DNA of 64,000 bases from Pirellula sp. SH-Sr6A (GTDB taxonomy: Bacteria > Planctomycetota > Planctomycetia > Pirellulales > Pirellulaceae): positions 1,531,988 to 1,595,987 of the forward strand of contig NZ_CP011272.1 of NCBI RefSeq assembly GCF_001610875.1. Reading direction: 5' to 3'. Shown here piece by piece: positions 54,110 through 63,594 of this stretch (positions are counted from its first letter, which is position 1; each line of letters starts with the position of its first letter). Position numbers and translations under genes: made by a program. Under the pieces are notes generated by a model, which did no database searches, was not told where the DNA came from, and was given only the letters and a program-made list of their open reading frames with translations.

Positions 54110-54486
54110 AGTTGTTCTGCAACGGGTGGTGGGGTTCAACCGACGTAAACCGGGATTGTAGCGGAACTCGCTGGAAACGGGATAGGGTTCCAGTGGCGGA
54201 TTCATGGCGCAACCCTCGCATTCGCTACACAGAGGCGCGCGATGCCGCCAAGTTTTCTCAATCCCTCGATTCTTCCAGGATTTCCTAAATATTCCAGGCC
54301 GCAAAATTTGACTGCCCCTGTTCCTGTCCTAAGTTTCGAGTGGCGTTTTCGAGTTGAGACGCTTGTCGCTTCGGCGGCACGGTTGCCCTGGGAAAGCTGA
54401 GATCGTGGCGATGAAATCAGACTTCTTCTCGAGGGCCCATTTGTTAGTTCTCGGTTCGCCGAGTTTACCTGTCGGAGGGTAGTACC

Positions 54487-54663
54487 ATGAAGAATTTCGC
54501 CATGAAGTTGAAGCGATTCCTGAAGAGCGAAGACGGACCAACCGCTGTGGAATACGCAGTGATGCTGTCGTTGATCATCGTCGTTTGCTTGACCGCTGTT
54601 ACCAGCATCGGTAAGAACGCAAGCTCGACGTTCACCAACGTTGCAAACCAGTTGGGTACCTAG
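54487..54663 (+). CDS. Flp-type IVb pilin
   Basis: 58 residues; GGAGG precedes the ATG by 8 nt. The sequence has a basic leader (MKNFAMKLKRFLKSEDG) and the pilin core GPTAVEYAVMLSLIIVVCLTAV, with cleavage expected after the Gly and the Glu at mature position +5 or +6. Flp pilins build thin adhesive pili through the Tad machine. A prepilin peptidase follows at 54970; Tad ATPase and secretin genes are absent here. Confidence 0.92.
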   Translation: MKNFAMKLKRFLKSEDGPTAVEYAVMLSLIIVVCLTAVTSIGKNASSTFTNVANQLGT

Positions 54664-54811
54664 TTACCCGACCGGCGACCGTCGCTCGCGATGATTCGCC
54701 GGTTGCATAGGAGCAATCCTATTCTTGTTGCACACCAACTCCGGGAGTTGCATGGACCTTCTCCGTGCAACTCACCGGTTTGGTGCAATGACAGACCAAA
54801 AGGAGGCAGCC

Positions 54812-54922
54812 ATGGACCACACGTTTTTACCTGTTGAAGCGATTAGCAGTTTGTGGGAAATGATCTGTTTTGCCGGCACCTTGATGGCTGTCGCCGCCGC
54901 GTGGCTCTTCGCACCGCGGTAA
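54812..54922 (+). CDS. Small membrane protein in pilin cluster
   Basis: 36 residues with AAAGGAGG about 6 nt before the ATG. One hydrophobic helix (SLWEMICFAGTLMAVAAAWLF). It lies between the Flp pilin and the prepilin peptidase on the same strand. No family recognised; placement suggests an accessory role in pilus biogenesis. Confidence 0.55.
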   Translation: MDHTFLPVEAISSLWEMICFAGTLMAVAAAWLFAPR

Positions 54923-54969
54923 GTCTACGAATTCAAGGCCTCGAAAGTTGATATTGTCGGGAGTGCGTG

Positions 54970-55533
54970 ATGAACGGAAATACTTGGATGGATGGCGTGA
55001 TTTCGAACTGGCACATTTGGTTCGTTTCCATCGTGTTGGTCGTCGCCGCAGTTATCGACGGTTGGAAGCTTAAAGTTCCTAACTGGATCACCTTTCCCAT
55101 GATCGCGACCGGCTGGATTTACAGCTACGCTGCCGGTGGATGGCCAGGATTGGGATGGAGCCTGCTCGCGACCTTCTTTGGCCTCTCTCTCCTCTACGGC
55201 CTCTATATGGTGGGTGGTATGGGAGCAGGCGACGTCAAACTCCTCGCCGGTATCGGCGCATGGGTCCACGCGGAACACACTTGGAATATCTTCGCCGCAA
55301 CCGCTATCGTCGGTGGAATCATGGCCCTCGCTATGATCGCGTACTCGGGCCGCTGGCGAAAACACTACAACCAATTCAAGATGCTGCTCGGCGAATTCGT
55401 CGAAGTCAAAGACGCAGAAGCTCTCTATCAGCGTGCCGCCGAACGGAAGTCGCGAATGTTTCTGCTCCCCTACGGTATCCCGATGACAATCGCAGCGCTC
55501 GGATACTTTGCCTTCCAAGGCATGTACCTCTAA
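54970..55533 (+). CDS. A24 prepilin peptidase (CpaA/TadV-like)
   Basis: 187 residues, ATG at 54970 just after a GTG in the same frame. Aspartic protease motifs: AAVIDGWKLKVPNW (first Asp) and GMGAGDVKLLAGIGAW (GxGD with second Asp). About five membrane helices. It cleaves the Flp pilin leader. Short N-methylation-domain-free form, as in Tad systems. The 35-residue insertion between helices (~125-155, RWRKHYNQFKMLLGEFVEVK) is unusual. Confidence 0.9.
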   Translation: MNGNTWMDGVISNWHIWFVSIVLVVAAVIDGWKLKVPNWITFPMIATGWIYSYAAGGWPGLGWSLLATFFGLSLLYGLYMVGGMGAGDVKLLAGIGAWVHAEHTWNIFAATAIVGGIMALAMIAYSGRWRKHYNQFKMLLGEFVEVKDAEALYQRAAERKSRMFLLPYGIPMTIAALGYFAFQGMYL

Positions 55534-55544
55534 GGACTAGCCCC

Positions 55545-55913
55545 CTATTTCCAGCGATCCGCTGCCCCAGGCAACGGATACTCCACCACCGTGAGAGGTT
55601 TTCGCCTCTCACTGCGAATCTCCCAAAGCCGCTGATACGCCACCGTGACGGCTTGAGTTCGCCCCTCTACATACGCGACATCCAAATTCTCTTTGGCAAA
55701 GATCGCATGATCGCAGCGCACCGGCTCAAATCTCGAGTCCGCGATAAACTGGGCGAGCGCCGGGATGCACCGAAGATGGCAGTCCGGCTCTAAATGCAAA
55801 AGCTCGGGATCGACCTCTCCTAACACATAGCGCAAGTAAAGTTCGCTATCGGTGATATGCTCGACCTCTTCGCCGCATACTTTGCACAAGTACCCTTGAT
55901 CGCATCGCGCCAT
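55545..55913 (-). CDS. Hypothetical Cys-rich protein downstream of dapB
   Basis: 122 residues, not recognised. N-terminal CDQGYLCKVCGEEV resembles a zinc knuckle (CxxC with further Cys), followed by YLRYVLGEVDPELLHLEPDCHLRCIPALAQFI. It starts 9 bp after the dapB stop, so it is co-transcribed. Similar small proteins are likely conserved in planctomycetes; no function can be given. Confidence 0.7.
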   Translation of the reverse strand: MARCDQGYLCKVCGEEVEHITDSELYLRYVLGEVDPELLHLEPDCHLRCIPALAQFIADSRFEPVRCDHAIFAKENLDVAYVEGRTQAVTVAYQRLWEIRSERRKPLTVVEYPLPGAADRWK

Positions 55914-55922
55914 GACGGATTG

Positions 55923-56723
55923 CTATAGCCCCAATACATCGAACATGCTGTAGAGCCCGTTTGGTTTTCCAACCAACCACTTGGCCGCTGCGATCGCGCC
56001 CGTCGCATAGCAATCTCGGTTGGACGCCGCCACGCGAAGCTCAATGGTTTCCCCCATCATGCCGAACACAATGGTGTGCTGCCCCGCATCGTCGCCGACA
56101 CGAACGGCATGATACCCAATCTCATTGTGCGGTCTCTTGCCACACAATCCATGCCTCCCGTGGACATGCTGGGTAATCCCCATGGCTTGCCCGATCAACT
56201 GACCGAATTTCAATGCCGTTCCACTGGGACTGTCTTCCTTGAACCGATGGTGACGCTCGATGATTTCGACATCCGCTCCACCGCTCACGTCCCGCAACGC
56301 CTTGGCCGCGTATTCCACCAACTTCATTGTGAGATTCACCGCGACACTCATGTTGGGGGCATAACAAATAGGGATGTGCCGTGCCCCCTCCTCCACCTCG
56401 AGAACTTGGGCGGGGGTCAATCCGGTCGATGCGACAACGAGGGGAATCTTTCGTTGAACGCAAGCCTCAATGGCTGCTGCACATCCTTCCGGAGAGGAAA
56501 AGTCGATCGCCGCATCGGCCCGCTCCGGCCATTGACTCGAAAGTGGCAACCCAATCGGCTCCACCCCAGCCTGGGTCCCTGCGTCGACGTTCAAGTGAAG
56601 CGAGCTGGAACGGACAATGGCTCCCACCAATTTCAGCTCTGCGTCGCTGCTCCCCAACGCGATCAATCGCTTCCCGTTGCGGCCCGAGGCACCATGAATT
56701 ACCAGCTCCAATGGAGTCGACAT
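55923..56723 (-). CDS. dapB: 4-hydroxy-tetrahydrodipicolinate reductase
   Basis: 266 residues. N-terminal VIHGASGRNGKRLI (NAD(P) motif), DFSSPEGCAAAIEAC, VVASTGL, and the active-site segment EIIERHHRFKEDSPSGTALK with the catalytic His/Lys. It reduces HTPA in the lysine/diaminopimelate path. GYHAVRVGDDAGQHTIVFG near the end is typical. A bidirectional hairpin lies upstream. Confidence 0.95.
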   Translation of the reverse strand: MSTPLELVIHGASGRNGKRLIALGSSDAELKLVGAIVRSSSLHLNVDAGTQAGVEPIGLPLSSQWPERADAAIDFSSPEGCAAAIEACVQRKIPLVVASTGLTPAQVLEVEEGARHIPICYAPNMSVAVNLTMKLVEYAAKALRDVSGGADVEIIERHHRFKEDSPSGTALKFGQLIGQAMGITQHVHGRHGLCGKRPHNEIGYHAVRVGDDAGQHTIVFGMMGETIELRVAASNRDCYATGAIAAAKWLVGKPNGLYSMFDVLGL

Positions 56724-56850
56724 AACAACAAGTCCCGATGTGCGAGGGAAAAGAATATGGCTTTGACGAAGCTCAATCCCGCTTCGTCGCGAACTCTTAA
56801 TGTACCGGAGTTCAGAGGGTAGGCCAGGGGAGTCGTGTGTACCAATAAAA

Positions 56851-56878
56851 GAAGGGCAGCTCTCTTAAGCTGCCCTTC
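56851..56878. terminator. Intrinsic terminator downstream of amtB
   Basis: Arms GAAGGGCAGCT and AGCTGCCCTTC around a 6-nt loop; AATAAAA on the left gives TTTTATT on the minus strand, fitting the end of the minus-strand amtB transcript. Confidence 0.8.
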
Positions 56879-56925
56879 ATCGATATGACTAAGCTCCGTG
56901 TCGATCACTGATCGACCCAAACTGC

Positions 56926-58359
56926 TTACGAAACGGTGTAAGCGGTCTCGGCGTGATCGCTCAAATCCAATCCCATCTTTTCCGAATCTTCGGTGCATCG
57001 AAGCCCAATGGTGAAGTCGATGAGCTTGAGGAGAATAAAGGAGACAACGCCAGAGTAAACAATGGTCACCGCGACAGCGATCACCTGCTCGGTGACTTGC
57101 GCGGAATTCCCGTGAATCAAACCACCCGCTTTGTCGACTCCATAACCTTTCATGGCGAAGATACCGGTCGCAATCGCGCCCCATACCCCTGCCATCCCGT
57201 GAACTCCAAAAACGTCGAGGGAGTCGTCGTACTTCATCGCTGGTTTGACGTAGGCCACGAAGATGTAGCTGATGATGGTTCCACCTGCTCCGATGATCAA
57301 TGCGGAACCAGGAGTAACGAAACCTGCCGCCGGAGTGATGGCAACCAACCCCGCAACGCAACCGGTGATCATACCGAGAGCGGTCGCGCGACCATTTCGG
57401 ATCAATTCAATCACCGACCAAGTAAATCCAGCTGCCGCGGCTGCAATTTGAGTGGTTACAAAAGCCCGCACGGCTTGATCGCTCGCTCCCAACGCGGAAC
57501 CGCCGTTGAAACCAAACCATCCGAACCACAAAAGACCTGCCCCGAGAACCGCAAAAGGAAGGTTGTGAGGCGGTGTGATTTGTGCGGGATAACCGCGCCG
57601 AGGTCCGATGACGAGGCACGCGACCAAGGCTGCTACCCCGGCGTTGATGTGCACAACCGTTCCACCCGCGAAGTCGAGAGCTCCGATCGGAGTCGCTGTA
57701 TCGTCAAAGGCACCCAAACCAAAAATCGGATGCGCTGGTCCGTACCATACCCAGTGAGCAATTGGGGAATAAACGATCAAGGACCACAATGCAGTGAATA
57801 CCAAGAACGCGACGAACTTCATCCGCTCTGCAAAGGCTCCGATGATCAAACCAGGGGTGATGATGGCGAACATCATTTGGAAAACCATAAACGTTTGCTG
57901 ACTGATCCCCAGCGTCGCTTCCTTAGCAGGTTGCAATGGAGCGCTCTCGGAAACACCCGCCAACATAAAGTGAGTCAGAGGATTGCCGCAGAAACCCTCG
58001 CCGACTTCCTCGCCCGAAAACGCGATGCTGTAACCGCAAACCGTCCAAAGGATCGTAATGAGGCACATGCACATGAAACATTGCATGAGAATGCTCAACA
58101 CATTCTTCCGGCCGACCAATCCGCCGTAGAAGAAGGCCAAGCCCGGACTCATCAAAAGAACCAGCGCACAGCTGGTGAGCAGCCACGCTTGGTCCCCTTG
58201 GTTCAATGCGGCCGTCGCCACCACCTCAGTGACTTCCGGCGCCGGCGTCGCCGCTACCTCCGCTGTCTCGGCAACCGCCGCAGCACCTTCCTGCCCAAGG
58301 CAGGTTCCAGTCCACAGGACTCCAAGTCCGAGGACCAATCCAAAGAACGCTCTTACCAT
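56926..58359 (-). CDS. amtB: Ammonium transporter
   Basis: 477 residues; GGCGGAG 6 nt before the ATG. A signal peptide and ~30-residue Ala/Val/Glu-rich spacer precede eleven helices. Key family segments: MSPGLAFFYGGLVGRKN, DFAGGTVVHINAG with the first pore His, WFGWFGFNGGSA, FGVHGMAGVWG with the second pore His. It conducts ammonium into the cell. No glnK/glnB gene accompanies it. Confidence 0.95.
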   Translation of the reverse strand: MVRAFFGLVLGLGVLWTGTCLGQEGAAAVAETAEVAATPAPEVTEVVATAALNQGDQAWLLTSCALVLLMSPGLAFFYGGLVGRKNVLSILMQCFMCMCLITILWTVCGYSIAFSGEEVGEGFCGNPLTHFMLAGVSESAPLQPAKEATLGISQQTFMVFQMMFAIITPGLIIGAFAERMKFVAFLVFTALWSLIVYSPIAHWVWYGPAHPIFGLGAFDDTATPIGALDFAGGTVVHINAGVAALVACLVIGPRRGYPAQITPPHNLPFAVLGAGLLWFGWFGFNGGSALGASDQAVRAFVTTQIAAAAAGFTWSVIELIRNGRATALGMITGCVAGLVAITPAAGFVTPGSALIIGAGGTIISYIFVAYVKPAMKYDDSLDVFGVHGMAGVWGAIATGIFAMKGYGVDKAGGLIHGNSAQVTEQVIAVAVTIVYSGVVSFILLKLIDFTIGLRCTEDSEKMGLDLSDHAETAYTVS

Positions 58360-58963
58360 TTAATACTCCGCCTGGAACTAAACGTTGTCTCTCATCGTGC
58401 GTTTTGACGGCTTCGGTGCGGAGAGAATGCGCAACACGTGCCAAAATCCGCTGATAGCAAAAAGAGGACCATTCAATGGCCCGCAAACTGCCGTTTACAC
58501 GAACGCCAGCATTTTCCGGGGTTTGAGCCAGCAAAAAATCTCAGTCTTATTTGGACATTTCCTCCTGTGCCTAAAAACAAGGCGTCGGCCCAAAGCATGA
58601 GCAAATGTCCGAATTCCGGTCTTGAGGCGTCCAAAGGAGCCTTACGCTCGGCACAGCGACACCCAATGTACCACTACGGAGACTGGAGCGGTGAAAGCAT
58701 GCCCAAAGCGTTCTGTTCGGTTCGCGTTTGTGCCTGTCTATTCACTGAGCACTCCACGGAAGTGGATAAGAGCAGAAGAGGATAAGAGCAGAAATCGCGG
58801 GGATTCTGGAGTCCCCACCCGAGGAAAGCGAAACCGTGCGGGGACTGAGTATTGCATTTCCTCCCCGCTCCCAACTTTTTTCGAAATTACGACTCGTCAG
58901 GATTTCAAAGACCGTTTATTATCTCGCCTCCCATTTTTCAGTTGTTGACGGAGAAGTAAAACA
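58360..58963. other. Non-coding stretch between amtB and rpsP
   Basis: About 600 bp with no convincing gene; short plus-strand frames lack ribosome-binding sites. It should hold the promoters of both flanking genes. AATTACGAC to TTATTATC just before rpsP is AT-rich and may be promoter DNA. Confidence 0.5.
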
Positions 58964-59284
58964 GTGTCGGTACGAATTCGAATGAAGCGATTGGGTCGCA
59001 AGAACCGCCCCTTCTATCGTTTGTGCGCAATTGATCAACGAAGTCCTCGCGACGGCCGCGTCTTGGAAGAGCTGGGCCACTATGATCCGATGTGCAAGGA
59101 AGTAGATGCTCGCGCAATCCTCAAGGGTGAGCGAATCGACTATTGGTTGAGCGTAGGTGCTCAGCCTAGCGAAAACGCAGTCGTTTTGATCTCCAAGTAC
59201 GGATCCAAGGGAACGCATTTGGAAAAGCAATCCGAAGCCCTGACACGCCTTGGCCGCAAGCCCGTTGCTGCAGCACAGAGCTAG
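58964..59284 (+). CDS. rpsP: 30S ribosomal protein S16
   Basis: 106 residues from a GTG with GGAGAAG 8 nt upstream. SVRIRMKRLGRKNRPFYRL and GRVLEELGHYDPM are family signatures. Starts the conserved rpsP-trmD block, but rimM, normally between them, is absent. Confidence 0.96.
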   Translation: MSVRIRMKRLGRKNRPFYRLCAIDQRSPRDGRVLEELGHYDPMCKEVDARAILKGERIDYWLSVGAQPSENAVVLISKYGSKGTHLEKQSEALTRLGRKPVAAAQS

Positions 59285-59319
59285 TTCTCCTTCGCATCTC
59301 GCCTGTCCATGCAAACCCG

Positions 59320-59404
59320 GGTAATGCGTTCACCGTCCCCGACCGGTGTCTAGGTAACGACCGGTCTCCGACCGGTACGGGTGCTGACGTCGGTCACCGA
59401 CCAT
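59320..59404 (+). repeat. CCGACCGGT repeat cluster
   Basis: Several short copies of GACCGGT (CCGACCGGTGTC, CGACCGGTCTCCGACCGGT) that can fold on themselves, in the rpsP-trmD gap. A related CCGGTCTCCGACCGG hairpin is at about 61822. Confidence 0.7.
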
Positions 59405-59544
59405 AAGTTGCTGGGTGTTAGCTGTATTCCTACGAACACCTCGCTGCCTGCCCGTCTGCGGACTTATTCCTGTCCGCAGTCAGGAGCTTCCCCGACGCAC
59501 GCACAATTCGCTCGTGCCTTTGCTTTTTGTAGGTCGGAACCACG

Positions 59545-60243
59545 ATGCTCCGGATCGACATCATTACTCTCTTCCCCCAGATCTTCTCGGGGTACCTCAC
59601 GCAGAGCTTGCTCGCCAAAGCCATCGCGAAAGGGTTGATCGAAATCGTTGTCCACGATTTGCGTCATTGGTCAACCGACCCCAAACACCATAAGATCGAC
59701 GATCGACCTTACGGTGGAGGTCCGGGCATGCTGATCCGCGTCGAACCGGTGGTCCATTGCGTGGAAGAGGTCCAGCAGATGGCGGATCGACCCGGCCTCG
59801 TTGTTTTGCTCACTCCCCAAGGAGAACCGCTCCGTCAACCGCGCGTGGAGAGCATGGCGCAGACCGGCCGCATCCTGCTCCTGTGCGGTCGCTACGAGGG
59901 ATTCGATCAACGGGTGATCGATATCCTCCAACCTTTGGAACTGAGCGTCGGAGACTACGTCCTCAATGGCGGCGAAGTCGCTGCGATGATCGTGGTCGAT
60001 TCCACGGTGCGAATGATTCCCGGTGTGCTCGGCGACGAACAAAGCTCCTGGGATGACTCCTTCTCGCGAGGCAATCGGCTCCTGGAGTTTCCGCAATACA
60101 CCAGACCGCCGGAATTCCGCGGACACCCTGTTCCCGAAGTCCTTCTCAGCGGCGATCATGGAAAGATTGCCGCCTGGCGCGACGATCAGTCCCGCCAAAA
60201 AACCTTGCATCGGCGCAGCGACTTGTTCAAGCCCCCTACCTGA
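59545..60243 (+). CDS. trmD: tRNA (guanine-N1)-methyltransferase
   Basis: 232 residues. RIDIITLFPQIF opening, DDRPYGGGPGM, LCGRYEGFDQRV and SVGDYVLNGGEVAAM make the trefoil-knot SAM site; the C-terminal domain holds RPPEFRGHPVPEVLLSGDH. It methylates G37 of tRNAs to prevent frameshifting. Followed at once by pepD in place of rplS. Confidence 0.96.
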   Translation: MLRIDIITLFPQIFSGYLTQSLLAKAIAKGLIEIVVHDLRHWSTDPKHHKIDDRPYGGGPGMLIRVEPVVHCVEEVQQMADRPGLVVLLTPQGEPLRQPRVESMAQTGRILLLCGRYEGFDQRVIDILQPLELSVGDYVLNGGEVAAMIVVDSTVRMIPGVLGDEQSSWDDSFSRGNRLLEFPQYTRPPEFRGHPVPEVLLSGDHGKIAAWRDDQSRQKTLHRRSDLFKPPT

Positions 60244-60255
60244 CCCGAGTTGACT

Positions 60256-61782
60256 ATGAAGCCTTCGTTTCCAATCCCTGAGCCCAGCGCGGTGTGGGAG
60301 CATTTCTTCGATCTCGTAGCAATCCCCCGTCCTTCCAAAAACGAAGGTGCGGCGATCGATCACATCGAGAAATGGGCTTCCAAACTGGGGCGGACCGCCA
60401 AACGCGACGGCGCAAATAACTTGTGCGTCCACGTCCCCGCGGCTCGCAAAACCACAGCCTCCCCGGTGATTCTGCAGTGCCATGTCGATATCGTTTCGGT
60501 GACCGAGGAAGGAAACCCGTTGGGTGCGGACGCTTCGAACGGAAAGATCCCTATGGAACGCGGGGAAGTCGACCCGAAGCGGGAGAAACGACTTATTCCC
60601 AACCCAACCGGCGATTGGATCAACGCCCCCTACACCACCCTCGGCGCGGACAACGGAATCGGCGTCGCCATGATGATGGCATTGGCCGAGAAAAAGGATC
60701 TCCCTGTCCCGCTGGAACTGCTTTTCACGGTCGACGAGGAAGCGGGGATGACTGGCGCGATCGGTATGAACCCATCCCATCTAGGAATCACTGGCAAACT
60801 CCTTCTCAATATCGATACCGAAGAGGACGACGAAATCACGATCGGATCGGCCGGAGGTCGCGATGTGGAAGTCCAATGGGAAGGCAACTGGGAACCGGTT
60901 TCTCCACAGGGAGATTGCTGTCTCGTCCAGCTGAAGATCGATGAACTCAAAGGAGGGCACTCCGGAATCGAGATCAATCAAGGGCGCGCGAACGCCAATC
61001 GCTTGGTCGCTCGCATTCTGCACGCAATTCAGTCCCTATCTCCCATTCAATTGACCGACTGGAACGGTGGCAGCCGACGCAATGCGATTCCGGACAAGAG
61101 CCAGGCCGGTTTCGTAATACCCCAAAGCGCGTTTGCTGCTGCAAAGAATGCCGCGGAAATGCAGGTCGAGAGCTTCAATCGCTTGTACTCGCAGCGTGAC
61201 AACCCGATTCACCTTCATATGGAATCGAGCGATGTCCCACCCGTACACGCAATGCTATCGACAGCCCAGTCTGCTCTTTTCGTGCGAATGGCTCAGAGCA
61301 TTCCGACAGGCATTTGCGAGATGACCCCGGAGCTGCCCGTATTGGTCGAATCGTCCTGCAACATGGCGATCATCGAACTGGGACCGAACAAGCCTGGGCG
61401 GATCGTTTGCAGTGTCCGAGGGACGACTCCAGAAGCGCTCTCCGATGTGTCCGATACCATCGTCGCCATCGCAGGTTTAGCCAATGCAACAACCTTGATC
61501 GCGGACGGTTACCCCGGCTGGAAACCCCATCTCGACTCCCCACTCCTCGAAGCCGCGGTCTCCTCCTACGAACGACTATTCGGTGAAACGCCGAAAGTGC
61601 ACGCGGTGCATGCGGGGTTGGAATGCGGACTGTTAGTAGAAAAGATTCCGGGCCTCCACGCCATCTCGCTCGGGCCAACGATCAAGGGGAATCACGCCGT
61701 AGGCGAGCGGGTTAGCATTTCTTCGGTCGCCAAGTCCTACCGCTACGTCGAAGCCATCCTTGAAAGCCTTGGGGAAAAGTAG
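60256..61782 (+). CDS. pepD: Aminoacyl-histidine dipeptidase (PepD-like, M20)
   Basis: 508 residues from the ATG at 60256 (a TTG lies two codons earlier). Dizinc peptidase: LQCHVDIV (His and catalytic Asp), GADNGIGVAMMMAL, FTVDEEAGMTGA (Glu pair), and LNIDTEEDDEITIGSAGG; C-terminal HAGLECGL and SLGPTIKGNHAVGERVSI supply the last ligands. It hydrolyses Xaa-His dipeptides. Adjacent to trmD by 12 bp. Confidence 0.93.
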   Translation: MKPSFPIPEPSAVWEHFFDLVAIPRPSKNEGAAIDHIEKWASKLGRTAKRDGANNLCVHVPAARKTTASPVILQCHVDIVSVTEEGNPLGADASNGKIPMERGEVDPKREKRLIPNPTGDWINAPYTTLGADNGIGVAMMMALAEKKDLPVPLELLFTVDEEAGMTGAIGMNPSHLGITGKLLLNIDTEEDDEITIGSAGGRDVEVQWEGNWEPVSPQGDCCLVQLKIDELKGGHSGIEINQGRANANRLVARILHAIQSLSPIQLTDWNGGSRRNAIPDKSQAGFVIPQSAFAAAKNAAEMQVESFNRLYSQRDNPIHLHMESSDVPPVHAMLSTAQSALFVRMAQSIPTGICEMTPELPVLVESSCNMAIIELGPNKPGRIVCSVRGTTPEALSDVSDTIVAIAGLANATTLIADGYPGWKPHLDSPLLEAAVSSYERLFGETPKVHAVHAGLECGLLVEKIPGLHAISLGPTIKGNHAVGERVSISSVAKSYRYVEAILESLGEK

Positions 61783-61845
61783 CGAGTAGCGACTAGCGAG
61801 TAGCGAGTAGCGAGTAGTAGCCGGTCTCCGACCGGCGAGGGTATT
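61779..61845 (+). repeat. Heptamer satellite (AGTAGCG)n plus CCGGT hairpin
   Basis: Five copies of a 7-bp unit (one variant, ACTAGCG) start in the last codon of pepD and are followed by CCGGTCTCCGACCGG. Another hairpin, CCTAGGGCAACGCCCTAGG, lies near 61872-61890. Confidence 0.85.
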
Positions 61846-62073
61846 TTGCCTGAAGGGCATGAACACCATAGCCTAGGGCAACGCCCTAGGATCCAAGCTC
61901 CCACACGGCGCTTTTGGCTGAAAGCCATAAACAAAACCGATGCACGCTACTACGCCTTCGACCGCCCCTTACCATTAATCACCCCTGTGCTTCCCCCAGC
62001 GAAACACCATTAGTCACAACGGTTACTACCGGAGAGACTACTCCAAACAACGCTGCTTATTTTCGTTGCGAGG

Positions 62074-63586
62074 GAACGGTCGAGGACGAGCCGTTCGACA
62101 CTGTCGATCTGTTGTCCTCAACAGATCTGCATCGCCTTACGCATCGCGCAAGATAAGTATCTCTCCACGACTGCGTGCGGGACTCTCCAAGACTGCATGA
62201 GGGAGAGGTGGCTTAGTCGATAGTAAGGTGGTACTCGGTGCAAGAACGGTCGAGGACGAGTCATTCGACATTGTCGATCTGTTGTCCTCAACAGATCTGC
62301 ATCGCCTTACGCATCGCGCAAGATAAGTATCTCTCCACGACTGCGTGCGGGACTCTCCAAGACTGCATGAGGGAGAGGTGGCTTAGTCGATAGTAAGGTG
62401 GTACTCGGTGCAAGAACGGTCGAGGACGAGCCGTTCGACATTGTCGATCTGTTGTCCTCAACAGATCTGCATCGCCTAACGCATCACGCAAGATAAGTAT
62501 CTCTCCACGACTGCGTGCGGGACTCTCCAAGACTGCATGAGGGAGAGGTGGTCTGGGCGATAGTAGGGTGGTACTCGGTGCAGGAACGGTCGAGGACGAG
62601 CCGTTCGACATTGTCGATCTGTTGTCCTCAACAAATCTGCATCGCCTTACGAATCACGCAAGATAAGTATCTCTCCACGACTGCGTGCGGGACTCTCCAA
62701 GACTGCATGAGGGAGAGGTGGTCTGGGCGATAGTAGGGTGGTACTCGGTGCAGGAACGGTCGAGGACGAGCCGTTCGACATTGTCGATCTGTTGTCCTCA
62801 ACAAATCTGCATCGCCTTACGAATCACGCAAGATAAGTATCTCTCCACGACTGCGTGCGGGACTCTCCAAGACTGCATGAGGGAGAGGTGGTCTGGGCGA
62901 TAGTAGGGTGGTACTCGGTGCAGGAACGGTCGAGGACGAGCCGTTCGACATTGTCGATCTGTTGTCCTCGACAGATCTGCATCGCCTTACGAATCACGCA
63001 AGATAAGTATCTCTCCACGACTGCGTGCGGGACTCTCCAAGACTGCATGAGGGAGAGGTGGTCTGGGCGATAGTAGGGTGGTACTCGGTGCAAGAACGGT
63101 CGAGGACGAGCCGTTCGACATTGTCGATCTGTTGTCCTCAACAGATCCCTCCGTCGATCCTGAAAGGATCAAAGCTTGTAGCCGGGGGTTGAGCGCAAGC
63201 GATACCCCCGGTCCCCCCCACCTCTTTTTCAATCCAAAAGGGATTAAAGAAATGCAATGGCTTGATCCAGAAAACAACGCGAAGATGCTCATTCGTGCGG
63301 CTCGCATCCGGTCGGGATGCTCAATCCATCGGGAATCCAACCGGGGGTATCGCATTCGCTCAACCCCCGGCTAATGGCTCGAGTCCTTTCAGGACAAAAA
63401 GAGAAGAACGTTCGACATTGTCGATCTGTTTTCCTCAACAGATCTGCATCGCCTTACGTATCGCGCAAGTTAAGTATCTCTCCAAGACAGCGTGCGAGAC
63501 TTTCCAAGACTGCGTGCGGGAGAGGTGGTCTGGTCGATAGTATAGTCGTACTTCGCGCAAGAACGATCGAGGACGAGCCGTTCGAC
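62074..63586 (+). repeat. GAGGAC-hairpin array 5, 170-bp period
   Basis: Hairpins at 62075, 62245, 62415, 62585, 62755, 62925, 63095, then element B copy 3 and a last unit ending at 63586. Units 62585-63095 are nearly identical. Same orientation as arrays 1 and 3. Confidence 0.95.
63156..63395 (+). mobile_element. MITE-like element B, copy 3
   Basis: 240 bp. Left end GATCCTGAAAGGATC, right end GAGTCCTTTCAGGAC, each with a CCGGGGGT...ACCCCCGG palindrome; interior hairpins as in the other copies. Sits inside array 5. Confidence 0.87.
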
Positions 63587-63594
63587 ACTACAGC

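Noticed and set aside
56953-58407. 484-codon frame antisense to amtB
   Set aside because: Composition is unlike a protein, and the opposite strand encodes a canonical ammonium transporter.
62074-63586. Integron attC cassette array, because units contain GCCTAAC or GCCTTAC
   Set aside because: Each unit has only one such box with no inverted partner GTTAGGC at the other end, units carry no cassettes, and there is no IntI gene.
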